Of a stretch of DNA of 64,000 nt, positions 25,771-34,401 are shown piece by piece. The stretch is from Pelagerythrobacter sp041912895. GTDB taxonomy: Bacteria; Pseudomonadota; Alphaproteobacteria; Sphingomonadales; Sphingomonadaceae. The first letter of the stretch is position 1. The number at the start of each line of letters is the position of its first letter. The stretch covers positions 248,001-312,000 of the forward strand of contig NZ_JAYSGI010000001.1 of NCBI RefSeq assembly GCF_041912895.1. Direction: 5' to 3'. Position numbers and translations under genes: made by a program. The notes below the pieces were generated by a model. The model saw only the letters and a program-made list of their open reading frames with translations, searched no databases and had not been told where the DNA came from.

Positions 25771-26199
25771 CTAGAACACCGCCATCCCCGCGTGGAGGAT
25801 CAGCGCCGCCAGAACTACGCTCGACAGGGCGAACAGCACGAAGCGCACCATGACCTTGTTCGCGGTCGCCTGCACCAGCGAATGGATCACTCGCAGCCCG
25901 ACGTAGATCCACGCCAGCAGCGCGTTCATCCCGTCGCCCTGGCCGATGATCGCGAGCAGCAGGCCCACGGCGTAGAACACCGTCGGCGCTTCGTGCAGGT
26001 GGTTGTAGTTCTGCGCTTTCCACTGCACCTGCGGCGGCAGCACCCGGTCGAGCGAGGCGGCGGGATCGCGCACCATCGCGTCGGGATCGACCTTCGCCCG
26101 GCTCATCGCCGGAATGCGCGCGGCGTACATCCAAAGCCACATGACCATCGTCCACGCCATCAGCGCGACGAGCGGCTGGAGGATCTCCATCCCGATCAT
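25771..26199 (-). CDS. MAPEG family membrane protein
   Basis: This 142-residue protein has about four membrane helices and the MAPEG pattern KAQNYNHLHEAPTVFYAV near residues 61-78 with LRVIHSLVQ later. MAPEG proteins include membrane glutathione transferases and eicosanoid enzymes; the role of the bacterial forms is mostly unknown. Its ATG overlaps the stop of the adjacent paralogue (ATGA). Confidence 0.85.
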   Translation of the reverse strand: MIGMEILQPLVALMAWTMVMWLWMYAARIPAMSRAKVDPDAMVRDPAASLDRVLPPQVQWKAQNYNHLHEAPTVFYAVGLLLAIIGQGDGMNALLAWIYVGLRVIHSLVQATANKVMVRFVLFALSSVVLAALILHAGMAVF

Positions 26200-26645
26200 G
26201 ACGGAGCGATCCCCGGATTGGCGAACACGGTGAGCGCGAGTGCGTGGATCGTGAGCGCCATCAGGCACAGCGTCGAGAGTGCGAACAGGGCGAAGCGCAC
26301 CGGCACGCGGTTGACCGTCGCTTGCCATATCGAATGAACCACGCGGATCGCGACGTAGGCCCAGGCGACCGGAATGGCCCACGCCGCGGGGCCCATGATC
26401 GCCAGGATCGCGATCACGGCATAGAACAGCACCGGCTGTTCGAGCAGGTGGGTGTAGTTGTGCGACTTCCAGTTGACCCGGTCGTCGATCACACCTTCGA
26501 GATTCTGCCCGCGCCCGCCCGGAGGAGCGTTGCCGAGCCCGCCCATCTTGCGCATCGCCGGCCCGCGCACGGCGGCCATCCACACCAGCATGACCAGCGT
26601 CCACGCCACCAGCACGGCGGCGGGGGCGAGTATCTGTGCCTGCAT
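26196..26645 (-). CDS. MAPEG family membrane protein, paralogue
   Basis: A 149-residue, four-helix MAPEG protein with KSHNYTHLLEQPVLFYAVIA (20 residues from about 79) and VRVVHS-like IRVVHSIWQ, closely parallel to the next gene. The two overlap by 4 bp and look like a tandem duplication that may form a hetero-oligomer, since MAPEG proteins are usually trimers. No substrate can be named. Confidence 0.85.
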   Translation of the reverse strand: MQAQILAPAAVLVAWTLVMLVWMAAVRGPAMRKMGGLGNAPPGGRGQNLEGVIDDRVNWKSHNYTHLLEQPVLFYAVIAILAIMGPAAWAIPVAWAYVAIRVVHSIWQATVNRVPVRFALFALSTLCLMALTIHALALTVFANPGIAPS

Positions 26646-26696
26646 TCCCGTCCCTCCCTGTATCGCCCGCGAAACTGCGCCGCGCGCGGGCGGTTG

Positions 26697-27650
26697 TCAA
26701 ACGCTCGAAATCGTCTCCGTGAAGGTTTCGGGATCGCAGTTGCCGCCGGTCAGCATCACGACCGTGTACTCGTCCACCGACACCTTGCCCGCCAGCACCG
26801 CCGCCAGCGCGGCCGCGCCGCCGGGTTCGACCACCAGCTTCAATCGCGCGAAGGCGAAACGCTGCGCCGCGCGCACCTCGTCGTCGGTCACCGTCACGCC
26901 GGGATCGCTGCGGCCCTGCAGCACCGCGAGATTGACCGGCGCGCTGGCCGCGGGCTGGAGGGCGTCGCAGATCGTCTTCGGCGCGTCGGGCCCAGCACGC
27001 ACGATCTCGCCCGCCGCGAGGCTGCGCCCGACCATGTCCCACCCCACCGGCTCGACCGGCACGATCGCCGCTTCGGGACAGGCGAGGGCGAGCCCGGCGC
27101 TCAGACCCCCGCCGCCGCAGCAGACGACGATGCGCGACGGCTCCCGCCCCATCTGCGCGGCGATCTCGATCCCGGCGCTGCCTTGTCCCTCGATCACCCA
27201 CGGATCGGCGAAAGCGTGGACGAGCACCGCGCCGCGCTGCGCGACCTCGCGCGCGGCGACCTCCTCGCGGTCCTCGCCGGGACGATCGTAGAGAACGATC
27301 TCGGCCCCCAGTGCGCGGGTGGCCTCGAGCTTCACCTTGGGCGCATCGCGCGGCATCACGATAGCCGCGGCGATCCCGAGCCGCTTGGCAGCCCACGCGA
27401 CGCCTTGCGCGTGGTTGCCGCTCGACACCGCGACCACGCCGCGCGCGTGCTCCTCGTCGGTGAGGTCGCTCAGCCGGTGCCAGGCCCCTCTGATCTTGAA
27501 CGCCCCGACCGGTTGGAGCGTCTCGGCCTTGGCCCAAAGCCGCTGGCCCTCGATTTCCAGCGGCAGGAGAGGCGTGGGGGGCAGAATCTCGGCGATCTTC
27601 GCCGCTGCGCGCAGCACGCCGTCGCGAGTCGGGAGGCGGTCGGCGCTCAT
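26697..27650 (-). CDS. PLP-dependent threonine/serine dehydratase
   Basis: A 317-residue fold-type II enzyme with Lys52 in PVGAFKIRGA, the substrate loop SSGNHAQG and the phosphate-binding CCGGGGLSAG. It lacks a C-terminal ACT domain, so it fits catabolic threonine/serine dehydratase or a serine racemase relative more than IlvA. The ATG at 27650 was chosen; a GTG 33 bp upstream is an option. It lies 51 bp upstream of the MAPEG pair on the same strand. Confidence 0.83.
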   Translation of the reverse strand: MSADRLPTRDGVLRAAAKIAEILPPTPLLPLEIEGQRLWAKAETLQPVGAFKIRGAWHRLSDLTDEEHARGVVAVSSGNHAQGVAWAAKRLGIAAAIVMPRDAPKVKLEATRALGAEIVLYDRPGEDREEVAAREVAQRGAVLVHAFADPWVIEGQGSAGIEIAAQMGREPSRIVVCCGGGGLSAGLALACPEAAIVPVEPVGWDMVGRSLAAGEIVRAGPDAPKTICDALQPAASAPVNLAVLQGRSDPGVTVTDDEVRAAQRFAFARLKLVVEPGGAAALAAVLAGKVSVDEYTVVMLTGGNCDPETFTETISSV

Positions 27651-27897
27651 CGGTTCGTCGCTCGCGAGCGAGACATGGACCACATGTTACACTGTCCTGA
27701 GATGAAAAAGTCGGGGCATCTGCAGGCCGTCGGCAACGGCGAGCGGGAGGCAGATAAAATGGTCATTCGGCGATGCTGGCAAACTGCGCCCGCGTAGGAA
27801 AGCGATTTCGGATCGTGTTGCGACCGCCGCGCATTTCCCTATGTGGGCGCCTATGATGAGCCGTCGAAGGCTCGCACAAGAAGAGAACGGAGCGAAC

Positions 27898-29109
27898 ATG
27901 TCGAAAGTCCTGGTAATCGGTGCGGGCGGGGTCAGCTCGGTGTGCGTGCACAAGATGGCGATGAACCCCGACGTGTTCAGCCAGATCCACCTCGCCAGCC
28001 GCACCAAGTCGAAATGCGACGCGATCGCCGAATCGGTCAAGGAGCGCACCGGGCAGGAAGTCTCGACCTACGAGATCGACGCCGAGGAAGTGCCCGCGAT
28101 GGTGAACCTGATCCGCAAGCTGGAACCCGGCCTCGTGGTCAACCTCGCGCTGCCCTATCAGGATCTGCCGATCATGGACGCCTGCCTGGAGGCGGGCGTC
28201 TGCTACCTCGACACCGCGAACTACGAGCCGAAGGACGAGGCGAAGTTCGAATACAAGTGGCAGTGGGCCTATCACGATCGCTTCAAGGAAGCCGGACTGA
28301 TGGCGCTGCTCGGCTCCGGCTTCGATCCGGGCGTTACCAGCGTGTTCACGATGTGGCTGAAGAAGCACAAGCTGAAGACCATCCGCCAGCTCGACATCCT
28401 CGATTGCAACGGCGGCGATCACGGGCAGCACTTCGCGACCAACTTCAACCCGGAGATCAACATCCGCGAGGTGACCGCGCCCGCACGCCACTGGGAAAAG
28501 GGCAAGTTCGTCGAGACGCCGGCGATGGGCGAGAAGGTCGAGTTCGATTTCGAGGGTGTCGGCCCCAAGACGATGTATATGATGTATCACGAGGAACTGG
28601 AAAGCCTCGCGAAGTTCGTGCCCGAGCTGGAGCGCGCCCGCTTCTGGATGACCTTTGGCGAACAGTACATCACCCACCTCACCGTGCTGCAGAACGTGGG
28701 CATGACCGCGATCGAGCCGATCAAGTACCAGGGCCGCGAGATCATCCCGCTGCAATTCCTCGCCGCCGTGCTGCCCAAGCCCGAAACTCTGGGCGAGACG
28801 ACCAAGGGCAAGACCAACATCGGCGTCATCGCGACCGGCGAGGCCTTGGACGGGAGCGGCGAGAAGACGTTCTACATCAACAACATCTGCGACCACGAGG
28901 ACGCTTACGAGGAAACCGGCAACCAGGCCGTCAGCTATACCACCGGCGTCCCTGCCATGGTCGGCAGCGCGATGGTGCTGGGCGGCAAGTGGGCCGGTGA
29001 CGGGGTGTTCAACATGGAGGAATTCGACCCCGATCCCTTCCTCGAAATGCTCGGCGAACAGGGCCTGCCGTGGAATGTGAAGGAGCTGGACGGGCCGGTG
29101 GATTTCTGA
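27898..29109 (+). CDS. Carboxynorspermidine/carboxyspermidine dehydrogenase
   Basis: A 403-residue saccharopine-dehydrogenase-fold enzyme: Rossmann motif VIGAGGVSSV (6-15), NLALPYQDL, ACLEAGVCYLDTANYE and LLGSGFDPGVTSVF are characteristic. It reductively joins aspartate semialdehyde to putrescine (or diaminopropane), giving carboxyspermidine (or carboxynorspermidine). The decarboxylase and an ornithine decarboxylase follow downstream, which supports the putrescine route. GAACGGAG precedes the ATG. Confidence 0.9.
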   Translation: MSKVLVIGAGGVSSVCVHKMAMNPDVFSQIHLASRTKSKCDAIAESVKERTGQEVSTYEIDAEEVPAMVNLIRKLEPGLVVNLALPYQDLPIMDACLEAGVCYLDTANYEPKDEAKFEYKWQWAYHDRFKEAGLMALLGSGFDPGVTSVFTMWLKKHKLKTIRQLDILDCNGGDHGQHFATNFNPEINIREVTAPARHWEKGKFVETPAMGEKVEFDFEGVGPKTMYMMYHEELESLAKFVPELERARFWMTFGEQYITHLTVLQNVGMTAIEPIKYQGREIIPLQFLAAVLPKPETLGETTKGKTNIGVIATGEALDGSGEKTFYINNICDHEDAYEETGNQAVSYTTGVPAMVGSAMVLGGKWAGDGVFNMEEFDPDPFLEMLGEQGLPWNVKELDGPVDF

Positions 29110-29118
29110 CGTTTTTGG

Positions 29119-29259
29119 TTTCGCGCCAAGACGCAAAGGCGCCAAGATGCGGTACGTACCCGCGCCGAAGGCGCACCAATCGTTAGTGTCATGCGGCTAG
29201 ATCGAGCGCGGCTTCGCCGCGAAAACAACATCTTAGTGCCTTCGCGTCTTAGCGCGAAA
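29119..29259. repeat. Inverted-repeat element with 31-bp arms
   Basis: Left arm TTTCGCGCCAAGACGCAAAG... (29119-29149) is matched in inverse by the right arm at 29229-29259 with about four mismatches over 31 bp. The interior holds a second small palindrome (CGCGGCTTCGCCGCG). It takes up nearly all of the gap between the carboxyspermidine dehydrogenase and decarboxylase genes and has no ORF, suggesting a non-autonomous repeat. Confidence 0.8.
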
Positions 29260-29279
29260 CACGTCTTGGGAAACTAGCG

Positions 29280-30452
29280 ATGGAAACCAAAGCCGGCGAT
29301 CCGGGCGCGTTCGCGCAGTTCGACCTCAATCGCGTCGACAGCCCGGCGTTCGTGGTCGACGCCGCGAGGCTGCGCGCCAATCTCCAGGTGCTCGCCGACA
29401 TTCGCGACGCGGCGGAGATCAAGGTGCTTGCCGCGCTGAAGGCGTTTTCCATGTGGAGTGTCGCGCCGATGATCGGCGAGTATCTCGACGGGGTGTGCAC
29501 TTCCGGCCTGTGGGAAGCGCGGCTGGCGGGCGAGTTCTACGACGGCGAGATCGCCACCTATTCCGCCGCCTACAAGCCCGACGAGCTGGAGGAAATCTGC
29601 CGCCTGTCGGACCACGTGATCTTCAATTCGCCCGGCCAACTCGAACGCGCCGGGCTCATCATCGAGCAGGCGCGCGCGGCGGGGCAGGATTTCGATGTCG
29701 GCCTGCGCATCAATCCGCAAGTGCCGACCGGTGAGGTGCCGCGCTACGACCCGTCCAGCCCCGGCAGCCGCCTCGGCTTCCCGCTCGACCAGCTGACGCC
29801 CGAGATCATGGATCAGGTCGACGGCATCCACTTCCACAACCTGTGCGAGCAGGATCTCGAACCGCTCCAGCGCACGTGGGACACCGTGTTCGACGCGATC
29901 GAGCCCTGGTTCGGCCAGCTGAAGTGGATCAACATGGGCGGCGGTCATCACATCACCCGCGCCGACTACCAGCGCGAGGAACTGGTCGAATTCCTGCGCG
30001 ACGCGAAGGAGGATACCGGCGCGGAAATCTACCTCGAACCGGGCGAGGCGGTGGCGCTCGACGCGGGGATACTCGTGGGCACGATCCTCGATGCGCACGA
30101 CAACGGACTGCCGGTCGCGATCACCGACATTTCCGCCACCTGCCACATGCCCGACGTGATCGAGGCGCCCTATCGCCCCGCGATGCTGGGCGAAGCGGGT
30201 GAGGGGCACCCCGTGCGTCTTGGTGGCCCTTCGTGCCTCGCGGGCGACGTGATCGGCGATTATCGCCTGCCGGTGCCGTGCGAGCCGGGCCAGCGGATCG
30301 CCTTCCTCGACCAGGCGCACTATTCGATGGTCAAGACCAACACCTTCAACGGCGTCCAGCTTCCTTCGATCTGGCTGTGGGACAGCGAGACCGACGCGCT
30401 CGAGCAGGTCAAGAGCTTCGGTTATGCCGACTTCCGCGATCGGCTGAGCTGA
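29280..30452 (+). CDS. nspC: Carboxynorspermidine/carboxyspermidine decarboxylase
   Basis: A 390-residue alanine-racemase-fold PLP decarboxylase. Lys54 in LAALKAFSM is the PLP lysine; HFHNLCEQDLE, NMGGGHHITR and LEPGEAVALD are family features. It decarboxylates carboxyspermidine or carboxynorspermidine to the polyamine. It is separated from the dehydrogenase gene only by an inverted-repeat element, so the two are probably transcribed together. Confidence 0.9.
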   Translation: METKAGDPGAFAQFDLNRVDSPAFVVDAARLRANLQVLADIRDAAEIKVLAALKAFSMWSVAPMIGEYLDGVCTSGLWEARLAGEFYDGEIATYSAAYKPDELEEICRLSDHVIFNSPGQLERAGLIIEQARAAGQDFDVGLRINPQVPTGEVPRYDPSSPGSRLGFPLDQLTPEIMDQVDGIHFHNLCEQDLEPLQRTWDTVFDAIEPWFGQLKWINMGGGHHITRADYQREELVEFLRDAKEDTGAEIYLEPGEAVALDAGILVGTILDAHDNGLPVAITDISATCHMPDVIEAPYRPAMLGEAGEGHPVRLGGPSCLAGDVIGDYRLPVPCEPGQRIAFLDQAHYSMVKTNTFNGVQLPSIWLWDSETDALEQVKSFGYADFRDRLS

Positions 30453-30628
30453 GCGCCCGGTTCGGCGGAAATCCGGAACGCGCCGCCGCCCGCACGGTTG
30501 AACCCGCATGCCGCGGTTTTCACTTGCGGTTCACGCTGTGCGGATTATAGGCGCGGTCCGCTGCCCCAAGGGGACTTCCTGACCGCAAGGCAGCTCGTTC
30601 GAACGTAACCGTTTGGGGGTCCCTTGAA
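30453..30628 (+). promoter_or_regulatory. Leader of the ornithine decarboxylase gene, possible regulatory RNA
   Basis: The 176-bp gap contains TTGCGG and TATAGG about 16 bp apart (near 30524-30551), a possible promoter. Downstream, CAAGGGGAC (near 30566) can pair with GTCCCTTG at the start region, and CCCCAA with the TTTGGGG that would be the ribosome site. Alphaproteobacterial ornithine decarboxylase genes are known to carry a speF leader RNA; whether this is one needs a covariance search. Confidence 0.4.
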
Positions 30629-31831
30629 TTGCACCATTACCCTGACGCCCGGTCTGTAGTTCGCGCACTCGCGCCGGACGAACCGGTCATCCTCAATCGC
30701 CCGCACGCCGCGGCGCGCGCCGCGCGTTTCTTCGTGGAACGCTTCCCCGGCAAGTCGCTCTATGCGGTGAAGGCCAATCCTTCGCCCGAATTGCTTCAGG
30801 TGCTGTGGGCCAGCGGCGTGACGCATTACGACGTCGCTTCGATCGCCGAGGTGCGGCTGGTGCGCGATGCGCTGCCCGAAGCCACGCTGTGCTTCATGCA
30901 CCCGGTCAAAACCCCGCGCGCGATTCGCGAGGCCTACTTCGAACACGGCGTGAAGACCTTCAGCCTCGACACGATCGAGGAGCTGGAAAAGGTCGTCGAG
31001 GCGTGCACCAACGATGAGGGCGAGCGCGCGACGGACCTGCGTCTGCTGGTGCGCCTGCGCGTCAGTTCGGACTATTCGGAGCTCAGCCTCGCGTCGAAGT
31101 TCGGCGTCGATCTGGCCGATGCCGCGCCGTTGCTCCAGGCGACCCGCCAGCACTGCGACTGGCTGGGCCTGTGCTTCCATGTCGGCAGCCAGGCGATGAC
31201 CCCGTTCGCCTACGTCCAGGCGCTGGAGCGCGTGCGCGTCGCGGTGGCCGAAGCGAGCGTGGTGATCGACGTGGTCGATGTCGGCGGCGGCTTCCCCTCG
31301 GTCTATCCGGGCATGGAGCCCCCGCCGCTGGAGGACTATTTCCAGGTCATCCACCGCCATTTCGAGAACCTGCCGATCGCCTACAACGCGGAGCTGTGGT
31401 GCGAACCCGGCCGCGCGCTGTGCGCCGAGTATTCCTCGGTGATCGTGCGGGTCGAGAAGCGCCGCGGCGACGAGCTCTACATCAACGACGGCGCCTACGG
31501 TGCGCTGTTCGACGCCGCGCACGTGGACTGGAAGTTCCCCGTCGCCGCGCTGGAAGACGACCTGCGCGACCCGGTGGAGGAATTCGCCTTTTACGGCCCC
31601 ACCTGCGACGATGCCGATTACATGAAGGGGCCCTTCATGCTGCCCGGCGACATCCGGGCGGGCGACTACATCGAGATCGGCATGCTCGGCGCCTATGGCG
31701 CGGCGATGAAGACCGGCTTCAACGGTTTCGGCAACGCGCAGCAGATCGTGGTCGAGGACGAGCCGATGGCGAGCCTCTATCGTGGCCGCCGCGAACTGCC
31801 CGCGAGCGACAACGTGGTGAGCCTGCGCTAG
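30629..31831 (+). CDS. Ornithine decarboxylase, fold type III
   Basis: A 400-residue eukaryotic-type ornithine/diaminopimelate decarboxylase-family enzyme. Lys48 in LYAVKANPSPE binds PLP; CFHVGSQAM, DVGGGFPSVYPG, CEPGRALCAE and the active-site Cys in GPTCDDADYM are all present. It makes putrescine for the carboxyspermidine pathway encoded just upstream. The start is a TTG at 30629, and GTTTGGGGG upstream may be the ribosome site, possibly masked by leader RNA. Lysine decarboxylase activity cannot be excluded. Confidence 0.9.
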   Translation: MHHYPDARSVVRALAPDEPVILNRPHAAARAARFFVERFPGKSLYAVKANPSPELLQVLWASGVTHYDVASIAEVRLVRDALPEATLCFMHPVKTPRAIREAYFEHGVKTFSLDTIEELEKVVEACTNDEGERATDLRLLVRLRVSSDYSELSLASKFGVDLADAAPLLQATRQHCDWLGLCFHVGSQAMTPFAYVQALERVRVAVAEASVVIDVVDVGGGFPSVYPGMEPPPLEDYFQVIHRHFENLPIAYNAELWCEPGRALCAEYSSVIVRVEKRRGDELYINDGAYGALFDAAHVDWKFPVAALEDDLRDPVEEFAFYGPTCDDADYMKGPFMLPGDIRAGDYIEIGMLGAYGAAMKTGFNGFGNAQQIVVEDEPMASLYRGRRELPASDNVVSLR

Positions 31832-31840
31832 CAGCGATCG

Positions 31841-33031
31841 CTAGGGCCGCGCGCGCGGCAGGCAGGCACCGGTTTCGGGCGAGGGGAACAGGCGGCAGTC
31901 GAAATATATCGCCGCCGCGTTGCCGCCCCGCGCAGGCAGGAAGCTGAAGCGCAGCGCGCGCCGCGCCGTGTCGCTCAGCGGCAGCGCGGCGGGGATGTCG
32001 CCCGCATCGCTCCAGCCGTAGACCTGGCAATAGGCATCGCCGGGGCACAGTGCCCGCGCGCGCTCGACCAGAGCCTGCGGCGAATCGCCTTGCGCGACGA
32101 GCACGAAATGCACGCCGGGTTCGGGTGAGCCGGGCGCGCCGGTGGTTGCCGGGGTAGGGGAGGGCGCGGCATCGCCCGTGCCCGGCTGGAGCGACGCGGC
32201 GGTGATCGTGCGCACCGCCGCGCCATCCTCGGCCAAGCGGGGAATCATCGCTTCGGGCCGAACGACCTCCTGCGCCTGCGCCCGCAGCGCCATCGGGTCG
32301 GGCTCTCCGCCCGCATAGCGCGCCGAGAGCGCCGCACGGCTGCCCCACCAGCCGCGCCAGCGGAAGAACAGGTGCGGCCCGACCGCCGCGATCTTGTCCA
32401 GCTCCGCGCTCCAGTAGGGATAGACGTAGTCGGCGTGGTAATGCGTCGCGGTGCCCACCGCCCGGTCGACATGGCCGCCCAGCGCCGCATCCGCGCGTTC
32501 GCGCGCCGCGCGCCACATCGCCGCCGGGTAGCTGCGCGCGAGCGAGCCGTCGCAGGTGAAGGTGAATTGGCACCCGGTCGGCCGCTCCGAACCTTGGAAC
32601 ACCACGCCGCATACAGTCTTCGCGAAGGCCGGATGGCGCACGCGGTTGAGCACGACCTGCATCACCGCGCGCTGGTCGCCGTCGCCCGCGCCCGCCTCGG
32701 CCATCGCGGCGAGCGCGAGGCAGTCGCGCGCCCGCGTCCGGTCGGCGGCGGTGCCGGCGAAGACGAAGGGGCGGGCGGCGACGGGATCGCTGTCGGCGAA
32801 GGGCACCGCCGCGTTGCGCGCCTGCGCGTCGCCCGGCGTGAGCGCGGAGAGCGTGGGCGCCGCTTCCTGGGCATTGGCGGGCAGCGCGTCGAGCGGCGCG
32901 GCGGCAACCGGCTCGGGGCTAACGGTAGGCGGCTCCGCCCCGCGCCCGAACAGCGCGAGCCCCGCAAACACCAAGAGCAGGATCGCGCCGATCGCGTAGA
33001 GCGGGGCGTTGAGGCGGAGATGGTCTGCCAT
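31841..33031 (-). CDS. Cell wall hydrolase (SleB/Hydrolase_2 domain), membrane-anchored
   Basis: This 396-residue protein has one N-terminal membrane helix (residues 10-28), a Pro/Ala-rich linker and a SleB-like domain (residues about 100-245) with LAAMAEAGAGDGDQRAVMQV, where the Glu is the likely catalytic residue, then NRVRHPAFAKTVCGVVFQ and THYHADYV. The family cleaves peptidoglycan glycan strands. The C-terminal 140 residues, low in complexity at first, are not recognised. It converges on the ornithine decarboxylase gene. Confidence 0.85.
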   Translation of the reverse strand: MADHLRLNAPLYAIGAILLLVFAGLALFGRGAEPPTVSPEPVAAAPLDALPANAQEAAPTLSALTPGDAQARNAAVPFADSDPVAARPFVFAGTAADRTRARDCLALAAMAEAGAGDGDQRAVMQVVLNRVRHPAFAKTVCGVVFQGSERPTGCQFTFTCDGSLARSYPAAMWRAARERADAALGGHVDRAVGTATHYHADYVYPYWSAELDKIAAVGPHLFFRWRGWWGSRAALSARYAGGEPDPMALRAQAQEVVRPEAMIPRLAEDGAAVRTITAASLQPGTGDAAPSPTPATTGAPGSPEPGVHFVLVAQGDSPQALVERARALCPGDAYCQVYGWSDAGDIPAALPLSDTARRALRFSFLPARGGNAAAIYFDCRLFPSPETGACLPRARP

Positions 33032-33079
33032 GGCGGCTATCTGCCGTCGCGCCGGATGCCGACCGCTGGCCCGGCCCGG

Positions 33080-34300
33080 TCAGGCGGCGCGGGCGAGGTC
33101 CAGTTCGAGCCGGTCCCAGATTTCGACCAGCGCGGCGGCGAGATCGTCCATCATCGCTTCGCTGTGCGTCGGGCCGGGCGTGAAGCGCAGCCGTTCGGTG
33201 CCGCGCGGCACGGTCGGGAAGTTGATCGGCTGGACGTAGGCGCCGTATTCGGCGAGCAGGATGTCGCTGATCTTCTTGGCGCGCACCGGGTCGCCCACCA
33301 TCAGCGGCACGATGTGGGTCACGCTGTCCATCACCGGCAGCCCGGCATCGCGGAACTTGGCCTTGAGCAGCGCGGCGCTGGCCTGCTGCGCCTCGCGCTC
33401 CTCGCTCGAACCCTTGAGGTGCTTCACCGCCGCCAGCACGCCCGCCACGAGCACGGGGCTCAATGAGGTGGTAAAGATGAAGCCGGGGGCGTAGCTGCGG
33501 ATGCAGTCGATCACGCGGGTGTCGGCCGCGATGTAGCCGCCCATCACGCCGAACGCCTTGCCCAGCGTGCCTTCGACGATGTCGATCCGGTGCGCCGCCT
33601 CGTCGCGCTCCGAAATGCCGCCGCCGCGCGCGCCGTACATGCCGACCGCGTGGACCTCGTCGATATAAGTCAGCGCGTTGTATTTCTCGGCGAGGTCGCA
33701 GATCGCGTGGATCGGGGCCACGTCGCCGTCCATCGAATAGACGCTTTCGAACGCGATCAGCTTGGGCGCGTCGGGGTCTTCGGCGGCGAGCAGTTCTTCG
33801 AGGTGCGCCACGTCGTTGTGGCGGAACACGCGCTTCTCGCAGCCCGAATTACGGATCCCTGCGATCATGCTCGCGTGGTTCAGCTCGTCGGAGAAAATCA
33901 CGCAGCCCGGCAGCAGCTTGGCGAGCGTGGAGAGCGTCGCATCGTTGGAGACGTAGCCGCTGGTGAACAGCAGCGCGCCGTCCTTGCCGTGGAGGTCGGC
34001 CAGTTCGCGCTCCAGCTCCACGTGCAGGTGCGTGTTGCCGCCGATGTTGCGCGTGCCGCCGGACCCTGCGCCGACGTCGTGCAGCGCCTCTTCCATCGCG
34101 GCGATCACCTTGGGGTGCTGGCCCATCGACAGGTAATCGTTGGAACACCACACGGTAATCGGCTTGGGGCCGTTGTGGCCGTGGAAGCAGCGCGCGTTGG
34201 GAAATGCGCCCTTGTTGCGCAGGATATCGATGAAAACGCGATAGCGGCCTTCGGAATGCAGGCGGTCGATCGCCTGGTCGAAGATCTGGTCGTAGTTCAT
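33080..34300 (-). CDS. hemA: 5-aminolevulinate synthase
   Basis: A 406-residue PLP alpha-oxoamine synthase, with N-terminal MNYDQIFDQAIDRLHSEGRY, CSNDYLSMGQ (52-61), the glycine-rich GAGSGGTRNIGGN and the PLP Lys248 in GTLGKAFG. It condenses glycine and succinyl-CoA, the C4 route to heme used by alphaproteobacteria. Length and motifs are standard. Confidence 0.95.
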   Translation of the reverse strand: MNYDQIFDQAIDRLHSEGRYRVFIDILRNKGAFPNARCFHGHNGPKPITVWCSNDYLSMGQHPKVIAAMEEALHDVGAGSGGTRNIGGNTHLHVELERELADLHGKDGALLFTSGYVSNDATLSTLAKLLPGCVIFSDELNHASMIAGIRNSGCEKRVFRHNDVAHLEELLAAEDPDAPKLIAFESVYSMDGDVAPIHAICDLAEKYNALTYIDEVHAVGMYGARGGGISERDEAAHRIDIVEGTLGKAFGVMGGYIAADTRVIDCIRSYAPGFIFTTSLSPVLVAGVLAAVKHLKGSSEEREAQQASAALLKAKFRDAGLPVMDSVTHIVPLMVGDPVRAKKISDILLAEYGAYVQPINFPTVPRGTERLRFTPGPTHSEAMMDDLAAALVEIWDRLELDLARAA

Positions 34301-34401
34301 CGTAAACCTGCGTCGGCGCCGCGCGGACGCGGCCGAAATCGGGTTTCGCTTAGGCGCGTCGCGGGCGATTTTCCACCGCGATCTTTGCGAGCGATTCGCA
34401 G

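Noticed and set aside
25771..27537. A 588-codon minus-strand frame covering both MAPEG genes and part of the dehydratase
   Set aside because: Only its last 142 codons are a real gene (MAPEG); the rest is an out-of-frame reading of the neighbouring genes.
30629..31831. Diaminopimelate decarboxylase (lysA)
   Set aside because: The GPTCDDADYM box and the polyamine neighbours fit ornithine decarboxylase better; size is also closer to the ODC group.
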